DNA of 64,000 nucleotides from Bacteroidota bacterium (GCA_016722565.1 JADKIU010000003.1:369348-433347); one strand, 5' to 3'; positions 27,113 through 36,793 are shown, numbered from the stretch's first letter. Made by a program: numbers and translations. Notes: generated by a model from the letters alone, not told the origin.

Positions 27113-27820
27113 TTAAAATGCTAAAAAGCCAATTCCGATAAATGCATTAAAAATCGGGTTTAAATTTAAACTACCTGAAACGTCTGACGACAAATTACTT
27201 TCATGATTGTCGAGTGGATCGGAAGAATAGATCACCATTAATGTACCTCTGATTCCAAAATCGACCACATACTTATGTTCAAAAACACGTTGTCGACCTC
27301 TGGAATACGAAAATCCAAATCCTTTCAAATTAAAACTTCCACCAGGCTGAGAAACCAATGTACTACTTGCATATCCTGTACTCACATATTCGAGATAGTC
27401 TTTGTATTTCATCTTGCACATCATAAACTGCCCATCCCATTTAGAATAAGCACCCAACGGGGCAAATTTTGCTTTGTTAAATCGTCTAAAACCTAAGGAA
27501 TATTCAATTGTAGAAAGTTTTTCAAAATCTGGTAGCTCATTATATCCACCGGCAGGATCGAAACTGCTTGTACGAATTTTCCTGTTCGAATACCTAACTG
27601 AAATGCACATTTCGCGTTGCTTACTAATCACATAATTTACATTTAACGAATGTGTTAATACAGCACGATTCAGTTTGTAATCAAAAGCAAAATTTAAAAA
27701 ATTAGGGGATAGAAGGTTTGAATATCCAACGGTAAAGCGCTTACCCATATAACCGGGTGTTTGTCCGGATACACCAAAAAAAACGAACAAGAAAAACAGA
27801 CATAGCGTTAATTTTCTCAT
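27113..27820 (-). CDS. secreted protein of the GKR..GIGFLAF family, copy 2
   Basis: 235 aa. The signal peptide ends near GVSGQ, followed by TPGYMGKRFTVGYS. Shared internal segments are HSLNVNYVISKQREMCISV, FSYSRGRQRVFEHKYVVDFGI and the terminal FIGIGFLAF. Spacing to both neighbours is under 10 bases, so the three copies form one transcript. Probably an outer-membrane beta-barrel; role unknown. Confidence 0.75.
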   Translation of the reverse strand: MRKLTLCLFFLFVFFGVSGQTPGYMGKRFTVGYSNLLSPNFLNFAFDYKLNRAVLTHSLNVNYVISKQREMCISVRYSNRKIRTSSFDPAGGYNELPDFEKLSTIEYSLGFRRFNKAKFAPLGAYSKWDGQFMMCKMKYKDYLEYVSTGYASSTLVSQPGGSFNLKGFGFSYSRGRQRVFEHKYVVDFGIRGTLMVIYSSDPLDNHESNLSSDVSGSLNLNPIFNAFIGIGFLAF

Positions 27821-27826
27821 CCTTTT

Positions 27827-28636
27827 TTAAAATGCTAGAAAACCAATTCCTAAATGAACATTAATAAGCTGTTCTCTGGCGATGCGTAGATTCGACTCTC
27901 GTCTGAAATAAGCTGTCACATTCGTTGTATATTCATCACCAGCAGCAAGGGTAATAATATTTAAGGCCGGTGTATACGCAAATCGAATTCCATAGTCTAA
28001 TGAAATTTTATCATTCAATATTCTTTGATAACCGAAGGTACATGCAAAAGCAATATTTTTATACGTATATTCTCCTTCACCCAAACTTCCTTTCACAGTT
28101 AAGTCATAATCATTGGGGTCAGGGTGAGCAAAATTCTTGTAATCGTATTTTAACTTTTCAAAAAACATAAGAACTTCCAATTTTCTATATCTACCAACCG
28201 GGGGAATAAACCCTTTCTTAAATGTTTTAATACCCAAACTTAAATTGATTGATCTTAACAATGCCGGCTTAGAGAAATTTCCGGCATACTTATACCCTCC
28301 CGGATAAGGATATTGATCCTCATTACCAAACATTTCTCCGAAAAAAGTACCATTGGTCGTGCCATTTGAATAGGCAACTCCGGTGAGCAGATATTGAGCA
28401 GAAACACATACCATCTTTCGTTCCTTGTACACATACTCCAGATTCAGACAATGAACATTATTTAAAGTCGGTGACGCTTCATCAGATGGATTTGCATTTA
28501 ACGGACCAGGACCTTTGGGAGCAATCATAAAATAATTGCTGTATCCGATAACACAACGCTTACCAAAATAACCGGCAATTTGTGCATTTGAGACAAATGC
28601 TGATACTACAAATAGCAAACTATATATTAATTTCAT
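27827..28636 (-). CDS. secreted protein of the GKR..GIGFLAF family, copy 1
   Basis: 269 aa, the longest of the three. The signal peptide ends at VSNAQ, followed by IAGYFGKRCVIGYSNYF. CLNLEYVYKERKMVCVSAQY and FGYQRILNDKISLDYGIRF match the other two copies, and it closes with VHLGIGFLAF. It begins immediately after the stop of an M48 protease gene, so it may share that transcript. Likely a surface or outer-membrane protein of unknown function. Confidence 0.75.
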   Translation of the reverse strand: MKLIYSLLFVVSAFVSNAQIAGYFGKRCVIGYSNYFMIAPKGPGPLNANPSDEASPTLNNVHCLNLEYVYKERKMVCVSAQYLLTGVAYSNGTTNGTFFGEMFGNEDQYPYPGGYKYAGNFSKPALLRSINLSLGIKTFKKGFIPPVGRYRKLEVLMFFEKLKYDYKNFAHPDPNDYDLTVKGSLGEGEYTYKNIAFACTFGYQRILNDKISLDYGIRFAYTPALNIITLAAGDEYTTNVTAYFRRESNLRIAREQLINVHLGIGFLAF

Positions 28637-30862
28637 TTATTTCGGCTTTTTAGCAACATGCATTAATGAATTATAAACGAAGGATGTAACCAAATCTGTA
28701 TTGTCTTTTGATTTCGTATAACGCGTTTCATACTTCATAACTTCTCCATTTTCCAAATTGAATAAAATGAAAAAGTAAGTATTGTGAGATTTTTTACCTT
28801 TTTCATTGTAGATTCCAGTCCACGCCAAATATTTAGTCCCATACTTTTCAATCAATGTTTTTATTTCATCCGAACCAACAATCATTTCATCTGAATTATC
28901 GCCATGATTAAATCGTTCGGTGAGCCAATCATTCATGATGCTGTTCAAATTATAACGGTCCATATCAGCGGTCGTCATATTTTTAGTACTTATCATTTCA
29001 TAATTAAGTTTCAAACGATCCGCACACTTCTTTTGAATTTCAGCTAGTTTCACTTGTTTTTCTTCCGACTCAAAATAGTTAATCATTTCTTCACGATTCA
29101 CTGTTTTCACTTTCATGTAAAAAGGTTCTAAAAACAATACTTTTTCAATACCTAACAAGGTGTATTTGTTTTTATTTTCTTTCGCAATTTGATCTTCCAG
29201 CTTTTTTCGTTCTTTATACGTCAAATTATCTTTTTTCTCTTCCGCTTTTCGCGTCAAGCCTTTCGAAGCTCTTGTAAAACGTTTTACAAACTCAGCGTCT
29301 TCTAACAATCCAACAAATGCATATTTTGTAAAATTTTCATCGGTTGTAATTTCTACCTTTTGCTGTTGCTTTTTAATTTTTGAATACTTACTCTCTTCTG
29401 CAGTTGTATCAACAGTTTCAACAGGAGTTTTTACGGTATCCAACGCCAGTAGTTGAGCCTTACTTGTTTTCGAAAAATCATTTAAATACAACTGATTCGA
29501 ATTAACCAATTCTGAAAACAAACTATCTGTCAACGCAGACAAAACAAGATCTTGTGGATTTTTTTTGTACGCTTTATAGGTATAAGAAAGTGCCAACGTA
29601 TTCAATTCTTTAGCATCCAGCTGATCCAATAGATAGTAAACACGTTGAGATGGCCCTTCAATTTTCTCATAATCAGGAATAGAATACGACTTAGAACTTA
29701 AACGGGCATTATTTGCAATACTATATGTGTATTTTGATTTGTTTCGGTTGCTATACGACTCTGCAATTGTGATATTGTAAAGCGCTTTAGCTACCACCTT
29801 TTTCAGATACACATTTTCAGGATATTTTTCCAATAAGATATACGATGCGTAAATTGCATTGATATAATCTCTGTCGACCAAATACAAACGGCAGGATTCA
29901 AATCGTGCAATTTCTCTGACTTTCTTAAATTCTTCTTCTGAAACAATGTATTTCTTACGACTCGCTTCATCCAAAACAGCTAATTCCGGCTCAACAGCCC
30001 CTCTTCTCTTACGAATATTTGGATGTGTACTTTTGGTATCATCGTAATCATCATTTGATTTTATCTCAGCCGTTTTCTTGAGAAAAAAAGTATCCGGTAA
30101 AATAAGATATTGATCTTCGAAAAAAGATTTTTTAAAATCAACTAATTCAAAAGGCAAATACGAATATTGCAATACATCAAACGCACCATTTAATGCTTTC
30201 ACGCTGTAACGAGATTCCTTTATCCTTGCCAACCCTTCCGCATCTGCCTCCGTTTCATTGTCTTGAGAAAAGCGATATTTAGCAATATTTCGTGCTTCAT
30301 AAGAGCCGGTTTCATAAGAACTTGTTCCTTTGTCCAGCTTTATATTTTCGATGTATTGATTTACAGAATGTTTTTTTACAACATGCGTAATTTCATGAGC
30401 AAGTACATACGCCAATTGAGCCTCATTCTCCAATTGTGCAAGCAAGCCAACGTTAATAAATATAAACCCTTTGTCGAAAGCATGTGCATTCACATCCGGT
30501 GACTTTGTAACATAAATATGAATCTGTTTTCTGAGTTCAGGATCATTTTTCAATAACTCATCAGCAACTTTATTCACATAATTCCCTAGCGGATCATTAA
30601 TCAACACATCACCACTTAACAACAAATCTCTCAAAAAGTAGTTGCTGGAAATGGTAAACTGTTGCTTCGCCATACGGTCGGTTCCATATCCAATCGTTTT
30701 AATATCCTCTTCGGATATAGAACGAGCCGTTTTCAAAAACTCTTCAGGCAATAAACCTGAAGACGTTAGCGGCATATAATTCGAATCATACTGACCGTAA
30801 ACACTGCCTGTAAAAAGTAAGATGAACGCAAATACAATCTTAACAACAAAGAATTTCTTCAT
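28637..30862 (-). CDS. secreted M48-family zinc metalloprotease
   Basis: 741 aa. A signal peptide (ends near SVYGQ) precedes the protease domain, whose AHEITHVVKKHS (around residue 155) is the HExxH zinc site. ETEADAEGLARI about 50 residues on supplies the third ligand (ExxxD). The rest, about 500 residues, is helical and lysine-rich with no named domain, ending in a small strand region (YFFILFNLENGEVMKYE). BepA-like M48 enzymes act on outer-membrane proteins. The three barrel-like genes directly downstream would fit such a role, but that is inference. Confidence 0.87.
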   Translation of the reverse strand: MKKFFVVKIVFAFILLFTGSVYGQYDSNYMPLTSSGLLPEEFLKTARSISEEDIKTIGYGTDRMAKQQFTISSNYFLRDLLLSGDVLINDPLGNYVNKVADELLKNDPELRKQIHIYVTKSPDVNAHAFDKGFIFINVGLLAQLENEAQLAYVLAHEITHVVKKHSVNQYIENIKLDKGTSSYETGSYEARNIAKYRFSQDNETEADAEGLARIKESRYSVKALNGAFDVLQYSYLPFELVDFKKSFFEDQYLILPDTFFLKKTAEIKSNDDYDDTKSTHPNIRKRRGAVEPELAVLDEASRKKYIVSEEEFKKVREIARFESCRLYLVDRDYINAIYASYILLEKYPENVYLKKVVAKALYNITIAESYSNRNKSKYTYSIANNARLSSKSYSIPDYEKIEGPSQRVYYLLDQLDAKELNTLALSYTYKAYKKNPQDLVLSALTDSLFSELVNSNQLYLNDFSKTSKAQLLALDTVKTPVETVDTTAEESKYSKIKKQQQKVEITTDENFTKYAFVGLLEDAEFVKRFTRASKGLTRKAEEKKDNLTYKERKKLEDQIAKENKNKYTLLGIEKVLFLEPFYMKVKTVNREEMINYFESEEKQVKLAEIQKKCADRLKLNYEMISTKNMTTADMDRYNLNSIMNDWLTERFNHGDNSDEMIVGSDEIKTLIEKYGTKYLAWTGIYNEKGKKSHNTYFFILFNLENGEVMKYETRYTKSKDNTDLVTSFVYNSLMHVAKKPK

Positions 30863-30888
30863 TTAAACGTATATTAAACTATTAAAAG

Positions 30889-32469
30889 TTATTTAATTTC
30901 AATTGAGAAAAGCATGTTCTTTTTCTTTTTACGCTCAACTGCAATTAAGTTATTTTTTTTACCATCAATAAAATTGCGGCAATACAAATTCGTTTCATAT
31001 TGCTCTGCTTCACCCAAATTGTATTTTTTCACTTCCCCTTTTTCATTAATATCAATTCCGGCAACGAATCCGCCTCTTCTACTCTGATGCACTTTGGGTG
31101 CTTCGTTTTCTTTCAAAGTAAAATTCTCTATATGATCTAAATAAAACAAATGTACATGGTTCCCTTTTACTGCTGAAGAAAAGGAGATTCCAGTTCCGGA
31201 TGCACTGCCTTCATGCTGGCGTTTCGGAATTTTTTTAATCCAACCCAAATTACCTGCAGGGTCAATGCTAAATACAAAAATATCATTCGCATAAGTATCA
31301 TAGGTTGTTGTAGTTGTTTTACCGTTATAATGTGTTGTAGTTACCACATAATAAATTTCAGAAACAATCACCGTTGAGCCATTTTCCAGAAAATGAATAT
31401 TTTTAATTTCTAAGTTATTAATGCCCAAATCTTTTTTATCATTCCCTTCGTTTTTCTTCTCTTTTTTCTCCAACTTTTCTTTTTGTCTGTCGGTCATAAA
31501 TGATTTAATAATATCAGAAGGAATTTCATAATACCCGCCACCCAACTTAGAAAACTTACCATTCGCAACATCCAACTTCACCATGTATGCACCATCAATG
31601 GAAGGGTTTCCCATTTTAGAATAAAACCCTGCCACCACAATATTGTTCGCTTTGTCTTCGTACATGTAAGTATCACGCAAGATATAATCATCCAATTTTA
31701 ATTCAATCACTTTCGGATCCTTTTTGTCTTTGGAATACACTAAAATTTCAAAATGCCCTTCTTTTCCTTCTGCACCACGCACATTGATTAAAAAATACAG
31801 CTTCCCGTCATTCGATACTTGATAATCGACCGTACTCATTTGTGCTTCCGTATAAGGCATTTCATACTCTCCACCCCAAATCAGTTTCAAACTTTCATCA
31901 TACATGTAAAAGCCATATTCCTCTTTATTCAATTCATTTTTTCGCTCGCGGTTGTGCAACGTATATTTAAAAAACAATTTTGTTTTATCATTGGAATTCG
32001 TGATACCGTATCCCCAACCGCCACCAATAATTCCTCTGGAACTTTGAAAAAGTTTTACAGGTTCACCGGTTACATCCAGAGAAGCAGAAGAAAATTCAAC
32101 AGCAGACAACCCTTCAGTTTTCGTATCTTTAAATACTTCACGTACAATTACAAATGATTTTTTGGTAGTCAGCGCAACTCGCTCGAAATACGACTTTTTA
32201 TTATCAAACAAAGCCTTTAGCTTTGGTGAATTAGAATTCGAAAGTGTTAATCCTGAAAAAACTTGAAATCCAACCTTTTCCAAGTTATCGCCCTTAGAAT
32301 ATGTTAACAAAATATCCCCATTTGCAAGTGGATTCGTTTGTGAAAGAGGTAAACCATCTTGACTTTCAAATTCAGATGAATGATTAATAGAATAAGGGCC
32401 TTTTTGAGAAACAGCAGTTTCTGCAATTAATAACAATCCGATAATTGGAAAGAGCAGTTGAGCTTTCAT
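30889..32469 (-). CDS. secreted protein of unknown function
   Basis: The frame opens at 32550, but the ATG at 32469 (MKAQLLFPIIGLLLIAETAVS) starts a proper signal peptide and is chosen. About 526 aa of mainly beta character (KLYFLINVRGAEGKEGHFEI, NNIVVAGFYSK, SIDPAGNLGWIKKI) that looks like a beta-propeller. The family is common in Bacteroidota but has no name I recognise. It lies just upstream of the M48 protease gene in the same direction. Confidence 0.7.
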   Translation of the reverse strand: MKAQLLFPIIGLLLIAETAVSQKGPYSINHSSEFESQDGLPLSQTNPLANGDILLTYSKGDNLEKVGFQVFSGLTLSNSNSPKLKALFDNKKSYFERVALTTKKSFVIVREVFKDTKTEGLSAVEFSSASLDVTGEPVKLFQSSRGIIGGGWGYGITNSNDKTKLFFKYTLHNRERKNELNKEEYGFYMYDESLKLIWGGEYEMPYTEAQMSTVDYQVSNDGKLYFLINVRGAEGKEGHFEILVYSKDKKDPKVIELKLDDYILRDTYMYEDKANNIVVAGFYSKMGNPSIDGAYMVKLDVANGKFSKLGGGYYEIPSDIIKSFMTDRQKEKLEKKEKKNEGNDKKDLGINNLEIKNIHFLENGSTVIVSEIYYVVTTTHYNGKTTTTTYDTYANDIFVFSIDPAGNLGWIKKIPKRQHEGSASGTGISFSSAVKGNHVHLFYLDHIENFTLKENEAPKVHQSRRGGFVAGIDINEKGEVKKYNLGEAEQYETNLYCRNFIDGKKNNLIAVERKKKKNMLFSIEIK

Positions 32470-32563
32470 AACTGAATAGAATTTATTGTTTAAGACTACA
32501 AGATAAAAAAAAATCCCGCCCCAAATACATGGAACAGGATTTAAATGCAATTCGGGTAAACAC

Positions 32564-33181
32564 TTATTTCTTCATCTTTTTTGCCATAGTGCCACCAACA
32601 GTTTTACCAGCTTTAGCATAGCATTCTTTAATAGAATTAGATGGATCGAAATCCCAATCGCTACCACCCATATTTACACCTTGAGCAGTAGTTTCACCTT
32701 TTGCCATTACTTTACCTGTTGCTGTTTCTACCCAAGAAATTTCAAATTTGCAATATGGATTCACTTTCAGTACTACAGAGTTAAAACCTGGCTCCGTAAC
32801 AAGTACTTTCACATGAATCGTGTATTTAGCATCTTTTTGATTTTTAGCAGCAGTTGCATTGGTTTTTCCTTTGAACAATTGCTTATTGATTAACTCTTCA
32901 AACATTGGCTCATACATGGATGCACGATTATTTTTCCATTGTTCAGCCCAACGATCACCCTTTCCTGGCTGTTTTTCGTTTCCTTTTTTAATTTTTTCGT
33001 CTAAATACTCTTTTTCAGTTTTTTTACCAACCATCATATCAGTATACTCATACTCGATGTTGAACTTCGTTTCACCTTTTAAAAAAGCAAGGTCTTTGTC
33101 TCCTTCGGTAATTTTTTGAGCACTTGCAGCTCCTGCAGTGGCCAAAAAGCCAATAATTGCAATTAATTTTAATTTTTTCAT
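32564..33181 (-). CDS. small secreted protein of unknown function
   Basis: 205 aa with a signal peptide ending at GAASAQ. The body has KYTIHVKVLVTEPGFNSVVL and FEISWVETATGKVMAKGETT, suggesting a lipocalin- or DUF-like beta fold, and a lysine-rich end (GTMAKKMKK). A TACATTTG -7 box lies about 40 bases upstream, so it may head the leftward unit that runs to the M48 protease. Not assigned. Confidence 0.65.
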   Translation of the reverse strand: MKKLKLIAIIGFLATAGAASAQKITEGDKDLAFLKGETKFNIEYEYTDMMVGKKTEKEYLDEKIKKGNEKQPGKGDRWAEQWKNNRASMYEPMFEELINKQLFKGKTNATAAKNQKDAKYTIHVKVLVTEPGFNSVVLKVNPYCKFEISWVETATGKVMAKGETTAQGVNMGGSDWDFDPSNSIKECYAKAGKTVGGTMAKKMKK

Positions 33182-33221
33182 GTGTTTTATTTTTAAAGTT
33201 TAGTTTCCTATTGATACAGAG

Positions 33222-33229
33222 CAAATGTA
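33222..33229 (-). promoter_or_regulatory. candidate -7 box for the 32564-33181 gene
   Basis: Minus-strand TACATTTG fits TAnnTTTG, 40 bases before the ATG. The -33 element is not obvious. Confidence 0.4.
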
Positions 33230-33264
33230 ATAAAATTTTGATAGAAGTGCTAATGGAAAAGCCT

Positions 33265-34551
33265 TTATCGCTTATCAAAAAACACAACTGGTTTTCTGCT
33301 TAATTCAGGAAATTGGAGTTTATTGATCACGTCCACATCCTCAAATTTCACTTGTGGAGCGACACGTAATTTTGCTCGAAAGTGGTCTTTAATATCTTTT
33401 TCGAAATTTTCAGGAACAACATCACAACCGATACGGATCAAAATTTCATCTGTACCAATTTCATTCGTGAATACTTCTACAACATAATTTATTACACCAT
33501 CAATATTGTTTAAAATATCATACAAAGCTGGTGGATATAATGTAGTTCCTTTGTATTTAATCATTTGTTTTCTTCTGCCCACAATTGGTCCCAAACGAAT
33601 GGTTGTTCTACCACACGAACAAGGTTCTGAATAATGCGAACATAAATCGCCCGTTTTAAAACGCAACAATGGCATTCCTTCAACACCCAACGTAGTAATA
33701 GTTACTTCACCCGGTTCACCTTCTGCCACTGGCTTATTGTCTTCATCTAAAAATTCCACAATCACCAATTCGGGGTGATGGTGACCGCCTTTTCCGGCTG
33801 AACATTCCGTAAACGCAGCACTCATTTCGGTACTCGCATACGTTGAATACAATTTGATATCCCATTTGTCTTTTATGCGTTGCCCAAGCGTTGTGAGTGT
33901 AAAATCTTCATTTCTTAACGATTCACCAATACAAATGGCTTTGTTGATGGAAGTGTTTTTATAATCGATGCCGTTTGCTTCGGCATATTCAATCAGTTTT
34001 AATAAAAAAGAAGGAACGGTAACAAATGCCGTTGGATTAATACGATTGATGGTATCCCATTGCAATTCGGGAATTCCACCTCCAACTCTTACAACTCCGG
34101 CTCCCAATTTTCTGATTCCTAAAAAGTAAGCCAACCCGGCCATAAAGCGTTTGTCCAAGGTGGTCATTAACTGAAAAACATCATCCGAAGTTGAATCAGC
34201 ACATTCAAATGAAATACATTCATTATAGGCTAATCGGTCTAAATCTTTGTCGGTCATCGGAAACAACACCGGATCACCCAATGTCCCGGAAGTAGTGATG
34301 TAGTCGATGATTTTACTTGGCGGCACACAAATAAAATCATCATTCCGATTTTGAATATCGTCCTTGGTGGTAACAGGAATCTGTTGTAAATCTTCCAAGG
34401 TTTTAATCTTCGAAATATCAATGTTATTTTTTAAAAATACTTCGGAATAAAATTTTGAACGTTCAGAAACATATTGCAACAAAGCAGGCAATTGCGCCTC
34501 TTGGTGCGACTTTTGTTCTTTTAAAGGTTTGGTTTCTATAATGGGGATCAT
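33265..34551 (-). CDS. phenylacetate-CoA ligase-like AMP-forming enzyme
   Basis: 428 aa of the PaaK / coenzyme F390 synthetase branch of adenylate-forming enzymes. It would activate an aromatic or other carboxylic acid to its CoA thioester with ATP. The P-loop-like motif is ITTSGTLGDPVLF, the A5-type motif YSTYASTEM, the acid motif FKTGDLCSHY and the hinge GRRKQMIKYKG. The insert CGRTTIRLGPIVGR is usual for the family. It may serve the same pathway as paaZ (38649-40694), but paaZ is 4 kb away on the opposite strand and no paaABCDE oxygenase is seen. Confidence 0.82.
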   Translation of the reverse strand: MIPIIETKPLKEQKSHQEAQLPALLQYVSERSKFYSEVFLKNNIDISKIKTLEDLQQIPVTTKDDIQNRNDDFICVPPSKIIDYITTSGTLGDPVLFPMTDKDLDRLAYNECISFECADSTSDDVFQLMTTLDKRFMAGLAYFLGIRKLGAGVVRVGGGIPELQWDTINRINPTAFVTVPSFLLKLIEYAEANGIDYKNTSINKAICIGESLRNEDFTLTTLGQRIKDKWDIKLYSTYASTEMSAAFTECSAGKGGHHHPELVIVEFLDEDNKPVAEGEPGEVTITTLGVEGMPLLRFKTGDLCSHYSEPCSCGRTTIRLGPIVGRRKQMIKYKGTTLYPPALYDILNNIDGVINYVVEVFTNEIGTDEILIRIGCDVVPENFEKDIKDHFRAKLRVAPQVKFEDVDVINKLQFPELSRKPVVFFDKR

Positions 34552-34572
34552 ATAATCAGTTCAAATTTTAAA

Positions 34573-34684
34573 GTTTGAAAGTCCAAAGTTCTGGATGTAT
34601 TTATTTACTTACTATTTTATTTAATTGACATCTGTTCTATTTTTCTACCACTAGTCTCAACTTTAAAACATTGGACTTTCAAAC
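34573..34684. repeat. 14-bp inverted repeat around an AT-rich spacer
   Basis: GTTTGAAAGTCCAA at 34573-34586 is the exact reverse complement of TTGGACTTTCAAAC at 34671-34684, 84 bases apart, filling the whole gap between acpS and the ligase gene. It may be a MITE-like remnant. There is no T-run after the right arm. Confidence 0.6.
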
Positions 34685-34690
34685 GTTTAA

Positions 34691-35062
34691 CTACCCTTCC
34701 AAAACTACCGTTGCCATTGCCATATCTTTAACATGCGACAAAGAAACGTGAATGGTTTTGATATTTTTTTCTTTTATAATTTCGGCTGTTGTTCCAACAA
34801 TTACCAACGTTGGTTTCCCCAATTCATCGTTCACCACTTCTACTTCATTGAATGCCATTCCACCTCTCCAGCCTGTTCCCAATGCTTTAAAAAATGCTTC
34901 CTTCGCAGCAAAGCGTGCCGCAAAACTTTCCGCAAAATTCGTTTTGGTTTCACAATACGCAATCTCCACTTTGGAAAACACCTTTTCCTTAAAGCTATTA
35001 TTTTCAATGCTTTTTTTAATGCGGAGCACTTCTGCTATGTCTGTTCCAATACCTATGATCAT
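34691..35062 (-). CDS. acpS: holo-[acyl-carrier-protein] synthase
   Basis: Transfers 4'-phosphopantetheine from CoA to acyl carrier protein. The short AcpS form (123 aa) has GIGTDIAEVLRI at the N-terminus and the magnesium-binding/catalytic segment FAARFAAKEAFFKALGTG. The gene overlaps the 3' end of the C45 acyltransferase pseudogene by 4 bases (35059-35062), a coupling that suggests they were once co-translated. Confidence 0.95.
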   Translation of the reverse strand: MIIGIGTDIAEVLRIKKSIENNSFKEKVFSKVEIAYCETKTNFAESFAARFAAKEAFFKALGTGWRGGMAFNEVEVVNDELGKPTLVIVGTTAEIIKEKNIKTIHVSLSHVKDMAMATVVLEG

Positions 35063-36099
35063 TTTTTCACTTCTTGAACTTCCACAATACTTTTCTCAAC
35101 TGCTTCTCTATCCTGCACAGTCGTAATCTCTTTTGTTAATGCTAAATTATAATACGTCAATGCTTCTGAAATGTTTTTTTCATCTTTAAAATAGTTCCCT
35201 AAGATAAAATACGTTTCCCAATATTCTTCATTCGACTCAATGAAAGTAGTAATAGTTTTTGAATCTATGTTATCTTTTAAATGGTATTTATGTCGAACTT
35301 GAAATCCTTCTTTCATCAACTTCCAAGCTTTAAACTTTGCAAATTCTTTCGAATATAAAAAGCTATCTGCAGGAACATTCAATTCCTTTTCATACACTTC
35401 TTTTTTTGTTTTTAAACCGGGTGCTTCTGCAAATACTTTATTTAAATCGTAACAGACATATTGTCCGAGTTGAAAAGGATTAGTGGAAATCCAAACTTGT
35501 AATTTAGCCGGCTTGAAAATGACGGAGTGATGGGCGATTAATTGATTCAAGGCTTTTTCATTTCCCATTCCAATATTTTTTCCATCCATTCCTTTTTGAT
35601 TTCTCAAAATCGCGGCAGCATCTTTTACTGAAATTTTCGGTATTTCATTCACTAATTGTGTTAAGTGTTTTAAGCGGTAGTTAGATGAACTTTTTTCAAT
35701 GTTAGTCAGATTCACGGCATCTGTTGCAAAAGCCTTTCCCTGATAATGATTGGCACAAATGATGTAATCAGAGTTTTCCGAACGATACAGTTCTGTTTTG
35801 GAAGGTGTTTTTTCGATGGTAGCTGTTCTATTATCAGCAAGCGATCCAATCAAAATGGATTCGGATACAAATGTTTTACGTTTTTGAGCAATGGCAAACG
35901 CTTCATCAATGTTTTTTGCATACTGCAATATTTCTCTCGCTAAAATGGAAATCGGGGTGGCTGCCGCTGTTGGTATTTCCGATTTGGATGCATTAATGGT
36001 GACGGTCAATCCTTTTTCATTCATTCCGGAAACTGTTCCAATCATTCCTGCCCAGGAAATCATCATCAACTTATATCCATCTTGTGGTTCAGGCACCAA
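35059..36099 (-). CDS. C45-family acyltransferase/hydrolase, C-terminal fragment after frameshift
   Basis: Most of the C45 (acyl-CoA:6-aminopenicillanate acyltransferase-like, Ntn fold) domain: YKLMMISWAGMIGTVSGMNE, then SILIGSLADNRTATIEK and YIICANHYQ, followed by a C-terminal TPR-like helix pair. The catalytic cysteine itself is in the upstream fragment (36089-36451). The listed start is not natural: meaningful protein begins at LVPEPQDGYK in a frame one base off. Restoring the T-run at about 36093-36096 would rejoin it. Family substrates vary (beta-lactams, bile salts, lipids) and none can be inferred. Confidence 0.8.
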   Translation of the reverse strand: MVPEPQDGYKLMMISWAGMIGTVSGMNEKGLTVTINASKSEIPTAAATPISILAREILQYAKNIDEAFAIAQKRKTFVSESILIGSLADNRTATIEKTPSKTELYRSENSDYIICANHYQGKAFATDAVNLTNIEKSSSNYRLKHLTQLVNEIPKISVKDAAAILRNQKGMDGKNIGMGNEKALNQLIAHHSVIFKPAKLQVWISTNPFQLGQYVCYDLNKVFAEAPGLKTKKEVYEKELNVPADSFLYSKEFAKFKAWKLMKEGFQVRHKYHLKDNIDSKTITTFIESNEEYWETYFILGNYFKDEKNISEALTYYNLALTKEITTVQDREAVEKSIVEVQEVKK

Positions 36100-36451
36100 A
36101 AGCAGTACAACCCACGGTCATGTTTTTATCTTGCAACGCATGACCAATATCATGTGCCGCGTGATAATTCAACATTCGATAATATTTCGGTGCAATAAAA
36201 TCAAACTGATCGGAAGCGGAAAGTGATTCACCATAAATTTCCAGCTTGTATTCTTCTGGAATATAATCATCCAAATTCCGATTAAAAAAGGCAATAAAAA
36301 ACTTGAGGTAATTCAGCATTCCTTGCGAAGGAATCATTTTTTTAATTTGATCGACAAACGCGATTTCCTGTTTTTCTGCTAATTCTTTATTCAGCTTCCC
36401 TTCAATTACACCACGCTCAAATCCATCCCCTTCCACATATATTTCCCACAA
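36089..36451 (-). CDS. C45-family acyltransferase/hydrolase, middle fragment with the catalytic Cys
   Basis: Holds the segment that precedes the self-cleavage site. HAAHDIGHALQDKN is followed by MTVGCTAF, where Cys is the expected autocatalytic nucleophile, and then the frame stops within five residues. It has no ATG; the first codon is a TTG inside a sequence that can be read further upstream (YTLKNNWIKKSETGLWEIY). It is separated by one-base shifts from both the N-terminal piece and the C-terminal piece. Confidence 0.75.
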   Translation of the reverse strand: MWEIYVEGDGFERGVIEGKLNKELAEKQEIAFVDQIKKMIPSQGMLNYLKFFIAFFNRNLDDYIPEEYKLEIYGESLSASDQFDFIAPKYYRMLNYHAAHDIGHALQDKNMTVGCTAFGA

Positions 36452-36483
36452 ACCTGTTTCACTTTTTTTGATCCAATTATTTT

Positions 36484-36663
36484 TTAATGTATAAAATCAG
36501 GAGCAACTTCGGTACGATTTAACGACATTAATTCCGGTTGATTGGGAACAGGTGTTTGAATGGTTACAGTAATAATAAACCACACCAATAAAACCAACAA
36601 AACATCCATTACTACAAAAAAGGAGTAAAATAACCAGCGCAAGAATCGGGTGAGAATATTCAT
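36484..36663 (-). pseudogene. C45-family acyltransferase, N-terminal membrane-anchor fragment
   Basis: An ATG at 36663 opens a 59-codon frame: MNILTRFLRWLF, then a hydrophobic helix (VVMDVLLVLLVWFIITVTI), then NRTEVAPDFIH and a stop. The sequence APDF..YTLKNNW continues in the next frame if one T is added to TTTT. The intact protein would therefore carry an N-terminal signal anchor and be about 530 residues long. Confidence 0.65.
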
Positions 36664-36793
36664 AGTCGTTAATAGTGCAACAAAGATAGTAATTATAGTA
36701 GTTTCAGGGCATTGATTTTTTAAGCTATTTATTCATTTTGTTACACAAAATTTAGTATTTTTAGTTCCCCCTAAATGGAGGAAAAATGAAGCT

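Noticed and set aside
36484..36663. N-terminal fragment as an independent small membrane protein
   Set aside because: Its last residues continue naturally into the next fragment in the neighbouring frame (APDF-YTLKNNW), so it is better read as part of the C45 gene.
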